Source of the DNA: Nitrospinota bacterium
Lineage (GTDB): Bacteria > Nitrospinota_A > UBA7883 > JACRGQ01
Assembly: GCA_029881495.1 (NCBI GenBank)
Contig: JAOUMJ010000016.1
Coordinates: forward strand, 1-64,000
Reading direction: 5' to 3'
DNA: 64,000 bases
Under the pieces are notes generated by a model, which saw only the letters and a program-made list of their open reading frames with translations, did not search any database and had not been told where the DNA came from. Numbering within the stretch: position 1 is the first letter of the stretch; each line of letters opens with the position of its first letter. Below are positions 8,882 to 18,655 of this stretch, one piece after another. A program made the translations under genes and the position numbers.

Positions 8882-9523
8882 TCAGTTCACATTTTTCACA
8901 TGATCATTCAATTGGCTTTTCAACTCATGAATCGAGATCGTTAGTGAAAGTATCTTCGCCATTTGAGTCAAAAAATCTACCGGCGTACCGCTACGATACC
9001 TTGAAGGGGTATTGCACCCCAGATTCAATGTCCCGATATTGTCCCCAAGATGGAATAGCGGCACGATGGCCTCCGATTTTACACGTCTGAACAGTCTGAA
9101 ACCAAAGTGATCCACCGAACCATGCTCCAGGTCTCCGCGAAGGATCGGCAGGCCGGATGCTCCCCTCATCTCTGCCAGCTTTTCTCTATCCATGTAGAAC
9201 AGCCTTTCAAAAAGCGCGTCGTTCAACTCTCCATTTTCCACTTTCTGTTTGCCAAGATACTTTTCGAACCTTCTGTCCAGGCAGAAAGTAACGGCGCTGA
9301 TGGCAAACTCCTTCCTGATCATTTCTGAAGTTTCCAATACCAGCGACCGTAAATCGGCGCATTTCAAAATTCTGTCCCCAACATCGTTGAACTTCTGGAG
9401 AATTTCATAGTTTTTCTGGTTCGACTGTACAACGAACGTCAGTTTTTCCCTAAGGACGAAATTGTCTTTCCTCAAATCCCTGTTAACGATTTTCCTGGCA
9501 AGCTCCACGTTTCTTTTATTCAC
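8882..9523 (-). CDS. GAF-fold, DUF484-like protein behind ftsZ
   Basis: 213 residues. An N-terminal charged helix (about 1-40) precedes a GAF-like domain: the FNDVGDRILKCADLRSLVLE helix, FAISAVTFCLD, then EAIVPLFHLGDNIGTLNLGC and PVDFLTQMAKILSLTI. Overall it resembles DUF484 proteins, whose function is poorly defined. GTG at 9523 is chosen because AAAGGAG lies 6 nt upstream; the in-frame TTG at 9529 would abut the Shine-Dalgarno. The gene starts 15 nt after the ftsZ stop, so it appears to be the last member of the dcw operon. A ligand-sensing role linked to division is a guess from position. Confidence 0.65.
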   Translation of the reverse strand: MNKRNVELARKIVNRDLRKDNFVLREKLTFVVQSNQKNYEILQKFNDVGDRILKCADLRSLVLETSEMIRKEFAISAVTFCLDRRFEKYLGKQKVENGELNDALFERLFYMDREKLAEMRGASGLPILRGDLEHGSVDHFGFRLFRRVKSEAIVPLFHLGDNIGTLNLGCNTPSRYRSGTPVDFLTQMAKILSLTISIHELKSQLNDHVKNVN

Positions 9524-9538
9524 GGGCAACTCCTTTTA

Positions 9539-10732
9539 TTAATCGGCCTGTCTTCTCATGAAAGTCGGTATCTCCACGGGATCCGTGAACTCATCGAAGT
9601 CCATGCTGATCGCGTGCTTTTCCTGTTTTACTCTCGGCAGGCTCATCAGGTTCTGTTTGGTTTTCACTGCCTCCTCCTTGGCCACTCTTGCTTCTTCGGC
9701 CTTTTTGGCTTCCAGCATTTCCTCTCTGCGCGCCGCTTCAGGATCGAAACCGGTTGCGATGACCGTAACCATTATCTCTTCCTTGAAAGTCGGATCTATG
9801 ACAGAGCCGAAAATGATATTGGCGTCTTCATGGGCATTCCTCTGTATCTCCATTGCCGCTTCGTTTACCTCGTAGAGGGTCATGTCCGGCCCACCGGTGA
9901 TATTTATAAGAATTCCTTTTGCACCCTTTATTGAAGCTTCCTCAAGCAACGGTGAATGAATAGCCTTTTGAGCCGCTTCAATAGCCTTGTTGTCGCCAAC
10001 CGCTATACCGCTCCCCATCAGCGCCTGACCCATTTCGGACATTATTGTCTGCACGTCCGCGAAGTCGAGGTTCACGTGTCCATGCACCGTTATGAGATTT
10101 GATATACCCTTCACAGCGTTTACGAGCACCGAATCAGCGGTCGTAAAGGCATCTAGCAGGGAGGTTTTCTTGTCGACTATTCCGAGGAGTCTTTGGTTCG
10201 GGATGGTTATAAGGGTATCGGTACACTTTTCAAGTTCCTTCAGCCCCATATCCGCCTGTAGCGACCTCTTTTTACCTTCGAAACTGAAAGGCTTCGTTAC
10301 CACGCCAACAGTCAGCGCGCCTTTGTCCTTTGCTATCGAAGCGACTATAGGAGCGGCGCCGGTCCCTGTACCGCCACCCATACCTGCCGTGACAAACACC
10401 ATATCGGCGCCGTCCAGAATGGCGCTGATTGCTTCAATATCCTCAAGCGCCGCCTTTTTTCCTACTTCAGGATTTCCGCCAGCGCCAAGACCTCTTGTGA
10501 GATTCTTGCCTATCTGGATCTTTACCGGAACATTGGAGCGGTATAGCGCCTGTGAATCCGTATTGCAGATCACAAATTCCACCCCTTCAATTGAGTTGCT
10601 CATCATCGCAAGAACGGCGTTCCCGCCACCTCCGCCACATCCGACCACCATAATCTTTGCCGAACGATTCGCGTCGCTGGCAAAATTAAAGAGCGGTTGC
10701 TCTACCTTTAAAGTATCCTTATCTTTTCCCAT
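9539..10732 (-). CDS. ftsZ: Cell division protein FtsZ
   Basis: 397 residues; the tubulin-like GTPase that polymerises into the midcell Z ring. GTP-binding features are visible: [18 protein letters not shown], the tubulin signature [15 protein letters not shown], and [11 protein letters not shown] in the C-terminal domain. A charged linker (about 320-375) leads to the conserved C-terminal peptide [12 protein letters not shown] that binds FtsA and other partners. AAGGGAG precedes the ATG by 6 nt. It follows ftsA by 45 nt. Confidence 0.98.
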   Translation of the reverse strand: MGKDKDTLKVEQPLFNFASDANRSAKIMVVGCGGGGGNAVLAMMSNSIEGVEFVICNTDSQALYRSNVPVKIQIGKNLTRGLGAGGNPEVGKKAALEDIEAISAILDGADMVFVTAGMGGGTGTGAAPIVASIAKDKGALTVGVVTKPFSFEGKKRSLQADMGLKELEKCTDTLITIPNQRLLGIVDKKTSLLDAFTTADSVLVNAVKGISNLITVHGHVNLDFADVQTIMSEMGQALMGSGIAVGDNKAIEAAQKAIHSPLLEEASIKGAKGILINITGGPDMTLYEVNEAAMEIQRNAHEDANIIFGSVIDPTFKEEIMVTVIATGFDPEAARREEMLEAKKAEEARVAKEEAVKTKQNLMSLPRVKQEKHAISMDFDEFTDPVEIPTFMRRQAD

Positions 10733-10777
10733 GACATACTCCCTTCTAAACCAAATATCTTTTGACTGCCCTGCCTG

Positions 10778-12010
10778 TTAAAAGAAATCTTCAATCCATC
10801 CTTTCATCCGATCCGTTATATTGTTGAAAAGGTTTCTACCCTTTAACGGTGCTTTCACCCCTTTTTTCCTATCCCTGTAGCCAAAGAGAAGAAGGCCCAC
10901 TGCTGTGGCGAACTGCGGATGATTAACCACATCCGTAAGACCGCCAAGATTTGACGGTACGCCGCGCCGAACCGGCAAACCAAAAACCTTTTCGGCCACC
11001 TGCGTCATACCTTCAAGATTCGTCGTCCCTCCGGTAATCACTATTCCCGACGTAAGAAGATCCAGATATCCGGAACTTACGATGTCGTGCCGTATCATCT
11101 GAAACATCTCTTCCACGCGCGGCTCGATTATCTCCGCAAGCATCTGCCTGCCTATAACCCTTGGTTCACGGCCTCCTACGCTTGGAACCTCTATCTTTTC
11201 GTCGCTACCCACCTCCGAGGTCAAGGCGCAACCATGCTTTATCTTTATTTTTTCAGCCTCGGCATGAGGGGTCCGCAATCCTATCGCTATGTCATTTGTT
11301 ATATGGTTTCCACCTACGGAAATGACCGACGTATACTTGATCGAGTCCTCCGAGAAAATCGCAATATCTGCCGTGCCTCCGCCGATATCCACAAGTGCGA
11401 CCCCTAGATCTCGCTCATCCGGATCCAGCACCGACTCCGCGGAAGCCAGCTGTTCTACAATTATGTCAGCCACATCAAGGCCCGCCCTGTTCACACATCG
11501 AACAATATTCTGCGCGGAAGTTACTGCGCCCGTAATGATGTGGATCCTGGCCTCAAGCCGAACGCCGGACATCCCTTTCGGCTCCTTGATACCGCTCTGG
11601 CCGTCAAGTATGTACTGCTGGGGCAATACATGAAGCAACTCCCTGTCCATCGGAATTGCGACCGCCTTGGCGGCTTCAATCACTCGTTCCTTGTCGGTAT
11701 CGCTTACTATCCCGTTCTTTACAGCAATGATCCCATGCGAATTGAAACCTTTTATGTGTCCGCCAGCAATACCGGCATATACCGACTGAACTTCCGACCC
11801 GGCCATAAGTTCTGCTTCCTCGATAGCGGATTTAATCGACTCAACCGTACCTTCTATATTTACTACAACCCCTTTTCGCAGTCCCTTCGATGGATGCGTG
11901 CCGATTCCGATTATGCTTAAAGTGTCGTCATCCAGCTCCGCTATTACCGCGCATATCTTTGTCGTCCCTATATCAAGGCCTACTATTATTTCCTTGTCTT
12001 TTTTTGCCAT
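10778..12010 (-). CDS. ftsA: Cell division protein FtsA
   Basis: 410 residues from ATG 12010; a GTG at 12025 is possible, but GAGGGGTGG upstream of the ATG favours the shorter form. Actin-like ATPase motifs are present: IIVGLDIGTTKICAVIAEL (phosphate 1), GVALVDIGGGTADIAIF (phosphate 2) and SGIVITGGTTNLEGM (adenosine). The SHS2/1C subdomain follows the first motif. The C-terminal KGWIEDFF is the expected amphipathic membrane-targeting helix. FtsA tethers FtsZ filaments to the inner membrane. The gene lies 11 nt downstream of ftsQ. Confidence 0.97.
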   Translation of the reverse strand: MAKKDKEIIVGLDIGTTKICAVIAELDDDTLSIIGIGTHPSKGLRKGVVVNIEGTVESIKSAIEEAELMAGSEVQSVYAGIAGGHIKGFNSHGIIAVKNGIVSDTDKERVIEAAKAVAIPMDRELLHVLPQQYILDGQSGIKEPKGMSGVRLEARIHIITGAVTSAQNIVRCVNRAGLDVADIIVEQLASAESVLDPDERDLGVALVDIGGGTADIAIFSEDSIKYTSVISVGGNHITNDIAIGLRTPHAEAEKIKIKHGCALTSEVGSDEKIEVPSVGGREPRVIGRQMLAEIIEPRVEEMFQMIRHDIVSSGYLDLLTSGIVITGGTTNLEGMTQVAEKVFGLPVRRGVPSNLGGLTDVVNHPQFATAVGLLLFGYRDRKKGVKAPLKGRNLFNNITDRMKGWIEDFF

Positions 12011-12021
12011 TTCACCACCCC

Positions 12022-12915
12022 TCACAATGTAAAATTGTTTTTCTCTTTCCGAAGCGGTTCGTTTTCCTGTCCGCCACGGACAACCACAACCTGATTTTTA
12101 AATGAAAGATCTATCGCCTTTGCTGTTTCGCCCCTTGAAGCCAAAATTTTCCTGACAGCAAGATACTCAAGAAATTTTTCCTTCCATTCTTCCCTCTTTG
12201 AAGGAAATGAAATGAATATTCTGTCCTTGCCTGTCACCGCTTTCAGCCTGTCGGGATTGCCTATGTCAACCTCAACTATCTGATCATGAAATACATTTTC
12301 CCTGTTAAAAAGGTTCTTGATTGCAAAGGCGTCGTCGAATTCCGCCCTATCGATCACGTCGCCCGGACGAAAACCGCCGCTAAATCCCGTTACCATGAGA
12401 AATCCGTCCGAATCGGATGCCTTCCCTAAAATTATTCCGTCCCTGCTCACCAGGTATTTTTCCTCCCCTGCAACTATTACAGCTTCCGCTTTCCTTACTG
12501 CCACTGTAACGGCCAATGTCGACGGGAGTTCCTTTTCGAACGAAACCGATTCGAGCCACGGGTTTTGCAGGATGATCTCGGAGACGGCATCAAGATCGGT
12601 CATAAAGATATTGCCTCGCAGACTCCCTGCGGCTTTGCCGAGAATGTCGCTGACTGCTATCATCTCGTTTCCGATTACTTTCACTTTCTTGATAATAAAT
12701 ACCGGGTGCGTAACCGCCACATGATAACAAGCTGTCAATATCAAAGCCGTGACAGTAAAGAGAACCAGCTGCATAAGGAATTTCCCGAAAATTCCCGGCC
12801 CCTCCTGTTTTGCCGCAGCCAGATGCACTCTTTGAGAACCAAGGGCGCTCTTGTATTTTGGCAATTCTGAGATCCTGTCAGTCCGGATCTTGTTTTTCAC
12901 CAATGTCCGCATCAT
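12022..12915 (-). CDS. ftsQ: Cell division protein FtsQ
   Basis: 297 residues. A basic cytoplasmic tail precedes one transmembrane helix (about 47-68, LMQLVLFTVTALILTACY). The periplasmic POTRA domain begins IKKVKVIGNEMIAVSDILG, and the beta domain includes NPWLESVSFEKELPSTLAV and VSRDGIILG. FtsQ bridges early and late divisome proteins (FtsB/FtsL). The ATG overlaps the murB stop by 4 nt (ATGA). No ddl gene lies between murB and ftsQ, unlike E. coli. Confidence 0.93.
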   Translation of the reverse strand: MMRTLVKNKIRTDRISELPKYKSALGSQRVHLAAAKQEGPGIFGKFLMQLVLFTVTALILTACYHVAVTHPVFIIKKVKVIGNEMIAVSDILGKAAGSLRGNIFMTDLDAVSEIILQNPWLESVSFEKELPSTLAVTVAVRKAEAVIVAGEEKYLVSRDGIILGKASDSDGFLMVTGFSGGFRPGDVIDRAEFDDAFAIKNLFNRENVFHDQIVEVDIGNPDRLKAVTGKDRIFISFPSKREEWKEKFLEYLAVRKILASRGETAKAIDLSFKNQVVVVRGGQENEPLRKEKNNFTL

Positions 12916-13772
12916 ATATTTCCTGCCGTTATTATTTCGCGCTGAAGGGATATCCCCCTCTTTTCCTTGACCGTCGTTTCGACTTTCCTTATCAACTCCA
13001 TTACCTGAGCGGCGGTCGCGTTGCCTAGATTGATAATGAAATTGGCATGCTTTTCACTGACCATCGCGTCGCCAACTTTTTCTCCCTTGAAGCCAAGTTC
13101 TTCAATAATCTTTCCCGCATATTCGCCCGGAGGATTTTTAAAGATAGAGCCTGCCGAAGGGTAGTTCAAAGGCTGGCTGTTCTTTCTTTTTTCGTACAAG
13201 GCCATCATCGTTTCCTTTATCTCTTTTTCAATACCTCTCTCCAGCACGAATGAAGCCGCAATAATCACCGCTCCTTTTGGCAAAGAACTCTCCCTGTAAG
13301 AGAGAGAGAGGTCTTTTGCGTCAACCGTTTCATATCTGTTGTTTACAAGGAGCCGCACCCTGGACAATACATCTTTCACTTCTTTCCCGTTGGCCCCCGC
13401 GTTCATCACTACCGCGCCACCCACTGTGCCGGGTATGCCGAAAGCAAATTCCATCCCTTTCAATCCAAGCCGGGAAACTTTTCTTGCAAGCGCGGTAAAT
13501 CCATATCCGCTACCCACAGTCACTTCCACAGCCCCGTCCTCCAACTGAGTCGATTCAAACTCGCACATCCCTTTCATGGATATCACTACCGGTACCCCTT
13601 CATCCGAAACAAGCATGTTTGTTCCGCCGCCAAGCAGAAGCGCATTGTTGTTTTCATCAAACAGGGCAGCAACTTCCTCTTCGCTGTCTGGAATAAAAAA
13701 CAGACCTGCGTTACCCCCAATCCTGATGGACGTGTGGTTTTTAATCGGTTCATTTTTTCGAATTGTTTTCAT
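12912..13772 (-). CDS. murB: UDP-N-acetylenolpyruvoylglucosamine reductase MurB
   Basis: 286 residues from ATG 13772; the open frame extends further upstream, but only into murC. FAD-binding features are NHTSIRIGGNAGLFF, LLLGGGTNMLVSD and GIPGTVGGAVVMNAGA. The catalytic serine region is YPSAGSIFKNPPG and the final block is EKHANFIINLGNATA. It reduces enolpyruvyl-UDP-GlcNAc to UDP-MurNAc with NADPH. The start overlaps the murC end by 23 nt, with GGAGAGAAG upstream inside murC. Confidence 0.96.
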   Translation of the reverse strand: MKTIRKNEPIKNHTSIRIGGNAGLFFIPDSEEEVAALFDENNNALLLGGGTNMLVSDEGVPVVISMKGMCEFESTQLEDGAVEVTVGSGYGFTALARKVSRLGLKGMEFAFGIPGTVGGAVVMNAGANGKEVKDVLSRVRLLVNNRYETVDAKDLSLSYRESSLPKGAVIIAASFVLERGIEKEIKETMMALYEKRKNSQPLNYPSAGSIFKNPPGEYAGKIIEELGFKGEKVGDAMVSEKHANFIINLGNATAAQVMELIRKVETTVKEKRGISLQREIITAGNI

Positions 13773-15135
13773 TTTCCAGATACTTCTCTCCCTGGAGGAA
13801 GACGTTTCCCGCTCCAAGCGTTAATAATATGTCACCTTTCTTAAGGTTTTTATTCAGCCACTCTACGGAATCATCGACCGACTCCAGCAGGTGCACGTTC
13901 TTATGCCCATTTGCGATCGCACCATCGGATATCAGATTCGAACTTATTCCCTGTATAGGCTTTTCGCTGGCGGCGTATATCGGAAGAACTGCCAACACGT
14001 CCGTGTCAGAAAACGATTCCGTAAAACCGTTCAGGCAATCCCGTGTTCTCGTATATCTGTGAGGCTGAAAAAGAGTTACTAATCTTCTATCGCTGAACGC
14101 TCCTCGCAATCCCTTCAGTGTCGCTTTTATTTCATTCGGATGGTGGCCATAATCATCGATTACCTTCACACCGTTCTTTTCACCTTTAACCTCAAGACGT
14201 CTGGCGATACCGGAAAAGTCGTTCAACGCTTTCTTGATAGTTTCAAAATCGATCTCAAGTAGCAATCCCGTCTGTATCGCAGCCAGGGAGTTCAATACGT
14301 TATGCCTACCGGTAAGATTCAGCTGAACCTTTCCCATCGGCCTTCCGTCTTTTACCAAGGTGTAACTGCTTCTCAATCCATCCTGTGCGTAATCTGTAGC
14401 CGAGAGATCACAATCCTCTGAAAATCCGAACGTGATGAACCGTTTGTTCATCCGGGGCGCAAAGGAACTCAATACTGGATCGTCTCCGTTCGCAATGGTA
14501 GCCCCGAAAAACGGAACATTGTTGCAAAACTCCATGAAAGCTTCGTGAAGCTTCTTTTCTGTGCCGTAGTAGTCGAGATGCTCGGCATCAATGTTCGTCA
14601 CTACAGCGACTATCGGCGCAAGATGCAAAAAGGAACCGTCCGATTCATCCGCTTCCGCTACAAGATATTCGCCCCTGCCGAGCTTTGCGCCCGATTCAAA
14701 ACGCTTCACCCTCCCGCCTATAACGACAGTTGGATCAAGGCCCGCTTCAACAAGTATCGCGGCTACAAGAGTGGATGTCGTGGTTTTGCCATGCGCACCT
14801 GCCACGGCTATCCCCTCTTTCATTCGCATCAGTTCAGCGAGCATCTCTGCGCGCGGGATTACTGGTATCCTCTTCCCGATGGCGGTAACCACCTCAGGGT
14901 TGTCCGGCTGAACAGCGGAGGAAACCACTAGAACCTCCGCGTCGCCTACATTTTCGGAGGCGTGCCCTATAAATATTTTAGCTCCGAGTTTTTCAAGCCT
15001 GTAGATAACATCCGAGCGGGTGATATCCGAACCCTGCACTTTGTGTCCCAGATTCAAAAGTATCTCCGCTATCCCGCTCATGCCGGAACCGCCTATTCCA
15101 ACAAAATGAATTATCCGAGGTTTATTCAGCCCCAT
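13750..15135 (-). CDS. murC: UDP-N-acetylmuramate--L-alanine ligase MurC
   Basis: 461 residues from ATG 15135, preceded by GGAGGGAAC; this start is preferred over one seven codons upstream. Mur ligase signatures are the N-terminal IHFVGIGGSGMSGIAEILL, ATP loop AGAHGKTTTSTLVA, EADESDGSFLHL, TNIDAEHLDYYG and the C-terminal DDYGHHPNEIKATL. It adds L-alanine to UDP-MurNAc, the first step of the peptide stem. It overlaps the murG end by 10 nt and murB by 23 nt. Confidence 0.97.
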   Translation of the reverse strand: MGLNKPRIIHFVGIGGSGMSGIAEILLNLGHKVQGSDITRSDVIYRLEKLGAKIFIGHASENVGDAEVLVVSSAVQPDNPEVVTAIGKRIPVIPRAEMLAELMRMKEGIAVAGAHGKTTTSTLVAAILVEAGLDPTVVIGGRVKRFESGAKLGRGEYLVAEADESDGSFLHLAPIVAVVTNIDAEHLDYYGTEKKLHEAFMEFCNNVPFFGATIANGDDPVLSSFAPRMNKRFITFGFSEDCDLSATDYAQDGLRSSYTLVKDGRPMGKVQLNLTGRHNVLNSLAAIQTGLLLEIDFETIKKALNDFSGIARRLEVKGEKNGVKVIDDYGHHPNEIKATLKGLRGAFSDRRLVTLFQPHRYTRTRDCLNGFTESFSDTDVLAVLPIYAASEKPIQGISSNLISDGAIANGHKNVHLLESVDDSVEWLNKNLKKGDILLTLGAGNVFLQGEKYLENENNSKK

Positions 15136-16196
15136 GTTCCCTCCAGTGCTTCGCATATCCCTCGCGCGATGGTCTCACCCGCGAAAGGCTTTGCCAGTTC
15201 CCTTGCGTTCGCCGACATTAATTCAAGTTTCTTCGCATCAGTGATCAGTTCCCTTATTTTCGAGGAGACCGACTCTCCGGAAAGTTCGGCGTTATCAAGA
15301 TAGATTGCGGCGCCTTCATCGGAGAGAGATAACGCGTTCAGCTTTTGATGCCCACCTGCTCCCGGATACGGGACGAGTATTGAAGGCAAACCTGAGAGCG
15401 TCAGCTCGGCGCATGTCGACGCGCCGGCCCGACAGAGAGCGAGGCTCCCTTTACTCATGATTTCCGCAATGTTTTCAAAATAGGGCTGAACATGCGCACT
15501 GGGAAATATCTTTTCATACGAACTTTTCACCGATTCGAAATCAAGCTTTCCGGTCTGATGATAGATCGTGCACCCGATATCCTTTATCAGCGGGAGCGCT
15601 TCCACGACAGCATTGTTTATCGAGCGGGCCCCCTGAGACCCCCCCATGACGATGAGAACCTTTTCCCCTTTTGAGAACCGGTTGTTATCGCCAAAAGAGA
15701 AACCTTTTCTCACTGGATTTCCGGAGATTACGACATTTGCACCTTTCAGCCATTGAGCGCTTTTCTCAAACGATGTAAACACTTTCCTCGCCTTCAGCGA
15801 AAGTTTTCTGGTTACCAGCCCGGGATAGACATTCTGCTCGATAAGAAAGAGCGGAATTTTTTTCAGTATCGCGGCTATCGCCGTTGGAGCGGAAGCGTAC
15901 CCTCCCGCGCCTATCACGGCGTTCGGCCTGAACGTGTTGAGCATCTTCATCGCTTTCAGAACCGCAAGCGGCAGGAGGAACAGAGCGGTTAGCGATTTGA
16001 ATAAATCCTTTCTGTCGAATCCTTTTATGTTTACACCGAAGAATTCGAAACCGGCCTTCTTTGCCAATTCCTTTTCCGGACCGTAAAGACCGCCGGAAAA
16101 TAGTATCGCGTGATTCATTCCTTTAAGTTCCTCAGCTACGGTCAACATTGGATATATATGTCCTCCGGTTCCTCCGGTGGAAACAACAATCCTCAC
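15126..16196 (-). CDS. murG: UDP-GlcNAc:lipid I N-acetylglucosaminyltransferase MurG
   Basis: 356 residues. GTG 16196 is chosen because AAAGGGG lies 5 nt upstream and it gives the family N-terminus RIVVSTGGTGGHIYP; the longer frame would run into ftsW. The second glycine loop is VLIVMGGSQGARSINNAVVE, and the donor-binding segment is CRAGASTCAELTLSGLPSIL. MurG adds GlcNAc to lipid I on the cytoplasmic membrane face, producing lipid II. It begins 11 nt after ftsW. Confidence 0.96.
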   Translation of the reverse strand: MRIVVSTGGTGGHIYPMLTVAEELKGMNHAILFSGGLYGPEKELAKKAGFEFFGVNIKGFDRKDLFKSLTALFLLPLAVLKAMKMLNTFRPNAVIGAGGYASAPTAIAAILKKIPLFLIEQNVYPGLVTRKLSLKARKVFTSFEKSAQWLKGANVVISGNPVRKGFSFGDNNRFSKGEKVLIVMGGSQGARSINNAVVEALPLIKDIGCTIYHQTGKLDFESVKSSYEKIFPSAHVQPYFENIAEIMSKGSLALCRAGASTCAELTLSGLPSILVPYPGAGGHQKLNALSLSDEGAAIYLDNAELSGESVSSKIRELITDAKKLELMSANARELAKPFAGETIARGICEALEGTWG

Positions 16197-16207
16197 GCCG
16201 ACCCCTT

Positions 16208-17308
16208 TCAAGTTGTGTGTTCTGATACATTCAACAAAATTCCCGTGCTGATCATCCACATGACAAGCGCCGATCCTCCTACCGAAATGAACGGGAGAGG
16301 GAGGCCTTTCGTAGGTAGCAAGCCTGTGGTAACGCACATGTTAACTATCGCCTGGATACCGATGCTCAGTGTGATCCCTGTGGCAAGGTACATGCCGAAC
16401 GAATCCGGCGCCCTGAAAGCAACCTTCAGCCCCCTGTAAATGATTATCGAAAAAAGGGCTATGACCACAAGGCATCCTATCAATCCCGACTCTTCCCCGA
16501 TAATCGAGAATATAAAGTCGGTATGCGCATCAGGGAGGTAGAAATTTTTCTGCATGCTGTCACCTAGCCCCAGCCCAAAAATGTGCCCATTCCCCAGCGC
16601 GATATACGATTGAATTATCTGGAAACCGCTGTCGGAAGGATCGGCCCATGGATCCAGGAAGGCGAGAATGCGCTTCCGCCTGTATTCAACGCTTAGTATC
16701 GCGACGTAAAGGAACGGGAGAAGCGAAAGAAATGTCCCGATAATGTATGAAGTCTTGATCCCCGAAACGAAAAAGAGCGAAAATATCACAAGCGCAAGGA
16801 TGAGTGATGTTCCAAGATCCGGCTGTTTTAATATGAGAAGGAATCCAACTCCAAGCGCTATTGCGCTCGGCATGTAACCTGTCACAAAATCCTTCAGCTT
16901 CCCCTCCTCCTCTTTTTTTACGAGGAACGCCGAGAAAAATATTATCAGCGCCAGCTTTGCGAACTCCGCAGGCTGAAATGAAACGAATCCGAAGCTTAAC
17001 CATCTTCTCGCGCCGCCTACCTCCCTGCTGAACTGGGGAATGAATACGATAACCAGCATTGCAATGGAAACCAGATAAAATACCGGCGCAAGTTTCCTAA
17101 GGTTCCTATAGTCGACTCGCATCGCCACAAACATTCCCGCAGAGCCTATCAGCACCCAGAGGAGATGCCTCTTTATAAAAAACGACGGGTCTCCATACCG
17201 GAACCCCGCTATCGTACCGCTTGCGGAATAAACCATCGCAATGCCGATGATAACCAGGGTGACAACCGAAAACAGGATCTTATAATCTATTTCTCTTCTT
17301 TTAGGCAT
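16208..17308 (-). CDS. ftsW: Lipid II glycosyltransferase / SEDS protein FtsW
   Basis: 366 residues with about ten transmembrane helices. SEDS signatures are SASGTIAGFRYGDPSFFIKR near the N-terminus, GGARRWLSFGFVSFQPAEFAK, LKQPDLGTSLIL, the DAHTDFIFSIIGEESGLIG loop and LPTKGLPLPFISVGGSALV. FtsW polymerises septal glycan with the transpeptidase FtsI, encoded in the same operon. It overlaps the murD end by 8 nt. Confidence 0.96.
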   Translation of the reverse strand: MPKRREIDYKILFSVVTLVIIGIAMVYSASGTIAGFRYGDPSFFIKRHLLWVLIGSAGMFVAMRVDYRNLRKLAPVFYLVSIAMLVIVFIPQFSREVGGARRWLSFGFVSFQPAEFAKLALIIFFSAFLVKKEEEGKLKDFVTGYMPSAIALGVGFLLILKQPDLGTSLILALVIFSLFFVSGIKTSYIIGTFLSLLPFLYVAILSVEYRRKRILAFLDPWADPSDSGFQIIQSYIALGNGHIFGLGLGDSMQKNFYLPDAHTDFIFSIIGEESGLIGCLVVIALFSIIIYRGLKVAFRAPDSFGMYLATGITLSIGIQAIVNMCVTTGLLPTKGLPLPFISVGGSALVMWMISTGILLNVSEHTT

Positions 17309-18653
17309 GCGCCACCTCGTTATTCGAAACTATTTTTTCCACGGCCTCGCGAAACTTGTCGCCTCTATCCTCGAAATTTCGGAACATATCAAAGCTCGCA
17401 CACGCTGGTGAAAGCAGAACGCTTCCAGCACCTACAAGTTCAGCACCCTTTTTTACCGCCTCCGCCATTGATGACGCATTGACTACTTTTTTATAATCGC
17501 CGAACGATTTGGCTATCTTTTCAGCCGCTTCCCCTATGAGCACAACGTGCCCATTTTTTTTGCGAATGAGATCAGCAAGCGGTGCGAAATCACCGGCCTT
17601 GTCGCGTCCACCAAGAATTACGCAGACGCCTTCTTCCATACCTTCAACCCCCTTCAATGCCGCATTGACGTTAGTAGCCTTTGAGTCGTTGATATACCTG
17701 ACGCCCCGATATTCTCCAACCAGCTCCATTCTGTGAGGGAGCCCCTTGAAAGTGAAAAGCGCTTCCCTTACAGCTTCGATATCAACGCCCGCGCAGTAAG
17801 CGATTGCCGATGCGGCGGCGCCGTTCTCGATGCCGCTTTTACCTATCAATTTTATCTCCGATGTTTTGCATATTTCCGTTTCCCGCCCTTTATCCGACAG
17901 GATCATTTTTTCTCCGGAAACGTAAACGCCATCCTTCATTTTTTTCTCGCATGAAAAACCGAAAAGGCGGGATGGTATTTCACCGGACAGCGATGCCGTG
18001 GTCACATCATCCATGTTCAGCACGCAAAAATCGGCGGATGTCTGCCTGGCAAATACCCTCTTTTTCAACTCCACATATCTTTCAAGCGTCTTGTGCCTGT
18101 CGAGATGATCCGGTGTAATATTCAGAATTGCCGATACCTTTGGCGCGAATGTGACCGCCCCTTCAAGCTGAAAAGAGCTGATCTCGGCTACGACGTTTGT
18201 TCCGAAAATGGAAAGCCCCTCTTCACCGATCACCGGATTACCGATGTTGCCGCAGACGATGGCTTCCTTGCCGCCTCTCTTGAGCATTTCACCCACCAGC
18301 ATGGTCGTAGTGCTTTTTCCGTTTGTCCCGGTAATCGCTATCCAATCCCTCTTGTATTCCGTGAATGCAAGTTCTATTTCGCTTATAACCGTAACTCCGG
18401 CTTCCCTGAAATACGAGAGGACATCACCTTCCCATGGAACACCGGGCGAGGTTACCACAAGATCGTACTCGGATTTCATAACGGAGGCGAAACCGCCAAC
18501 TGAAACGGAGACGCTTTTGTCCAGCAAAGCGATGCTATCAGTAAGCTCCTTTTCCGTCTTGTTGTCGGTAATAGTTACCGTGTGATTTTTATCGGCAAGA
18601 TAGTTTGCAACCGCGATCCCGCTTTTTCCCAAACCTACAACAAGTATTTCCAC
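17301..18653 (-). CDS. murD: UDP-N-acetylmuramoyl-L-alanine--D-glutamate ligase MurD
   Basis: 450 residues from GTG 18653, which follows GAGG by 5 nt and gives the family start EILVVGLGKSGIAVANYL; the upstream extension lies in mraY. Motifs are VVTSPGVPW, ATP loop AITGTNGKSTTTMLVGE, NITPDHLDRH, NDSKATNVNAALKGVEGM and LSPACASFDMFRNFEDRG. It adds D-glutamate to UDP-MurNAc-L-Ala. The start is 2 nt after the mraY stop. Confidence 0.96.
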   Translation of the reverse strand: MEILVVGLGKSGIAVANYLADKNHTVTITDNKTEKELTDSIALLDKSVSVSVGGFASVMKSEYDLVVTSPGVPWEGDVLSYFREAGVTVISEIELAFTEYKRDWIAITGTNGKSTTTMLVGEMLKRGGKEAIVCGNIGNPVIGEEGLSIFGTNVVAEISSFQLEGAVTFAPKVSAILNITPDHLDRHKTLERYVELKKRVFARQTSADFCVLNMDDVTTASLSGEIPSRLFGFSCEKKMKDGVYVSGEKMILSDKGRETEICKTSEIKLIGKSGIENGAAASAIAYCAGVDIEAVREALFTFKGLPHRMELVGEYRGVRYINDSKATNVNAALKGVEGMEEGVCVILGGRDKAGDFAPLADLIRKKNGHVVLIGEAAEKIAKSFGDYKKVVNASSMAEAVKKGAELVGAGSVLLSPACASFDMFRNFEDRGDKFREAVEKIVSNNEVAHA

Positions 18654-18655
18654 AA

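Noticed and set aside
16197-16337. Extended N-terminus for MurG
   Set aside because: It lies inside ftsW in another frame; GTG 16196 with AAAGGGG gives the standard start.
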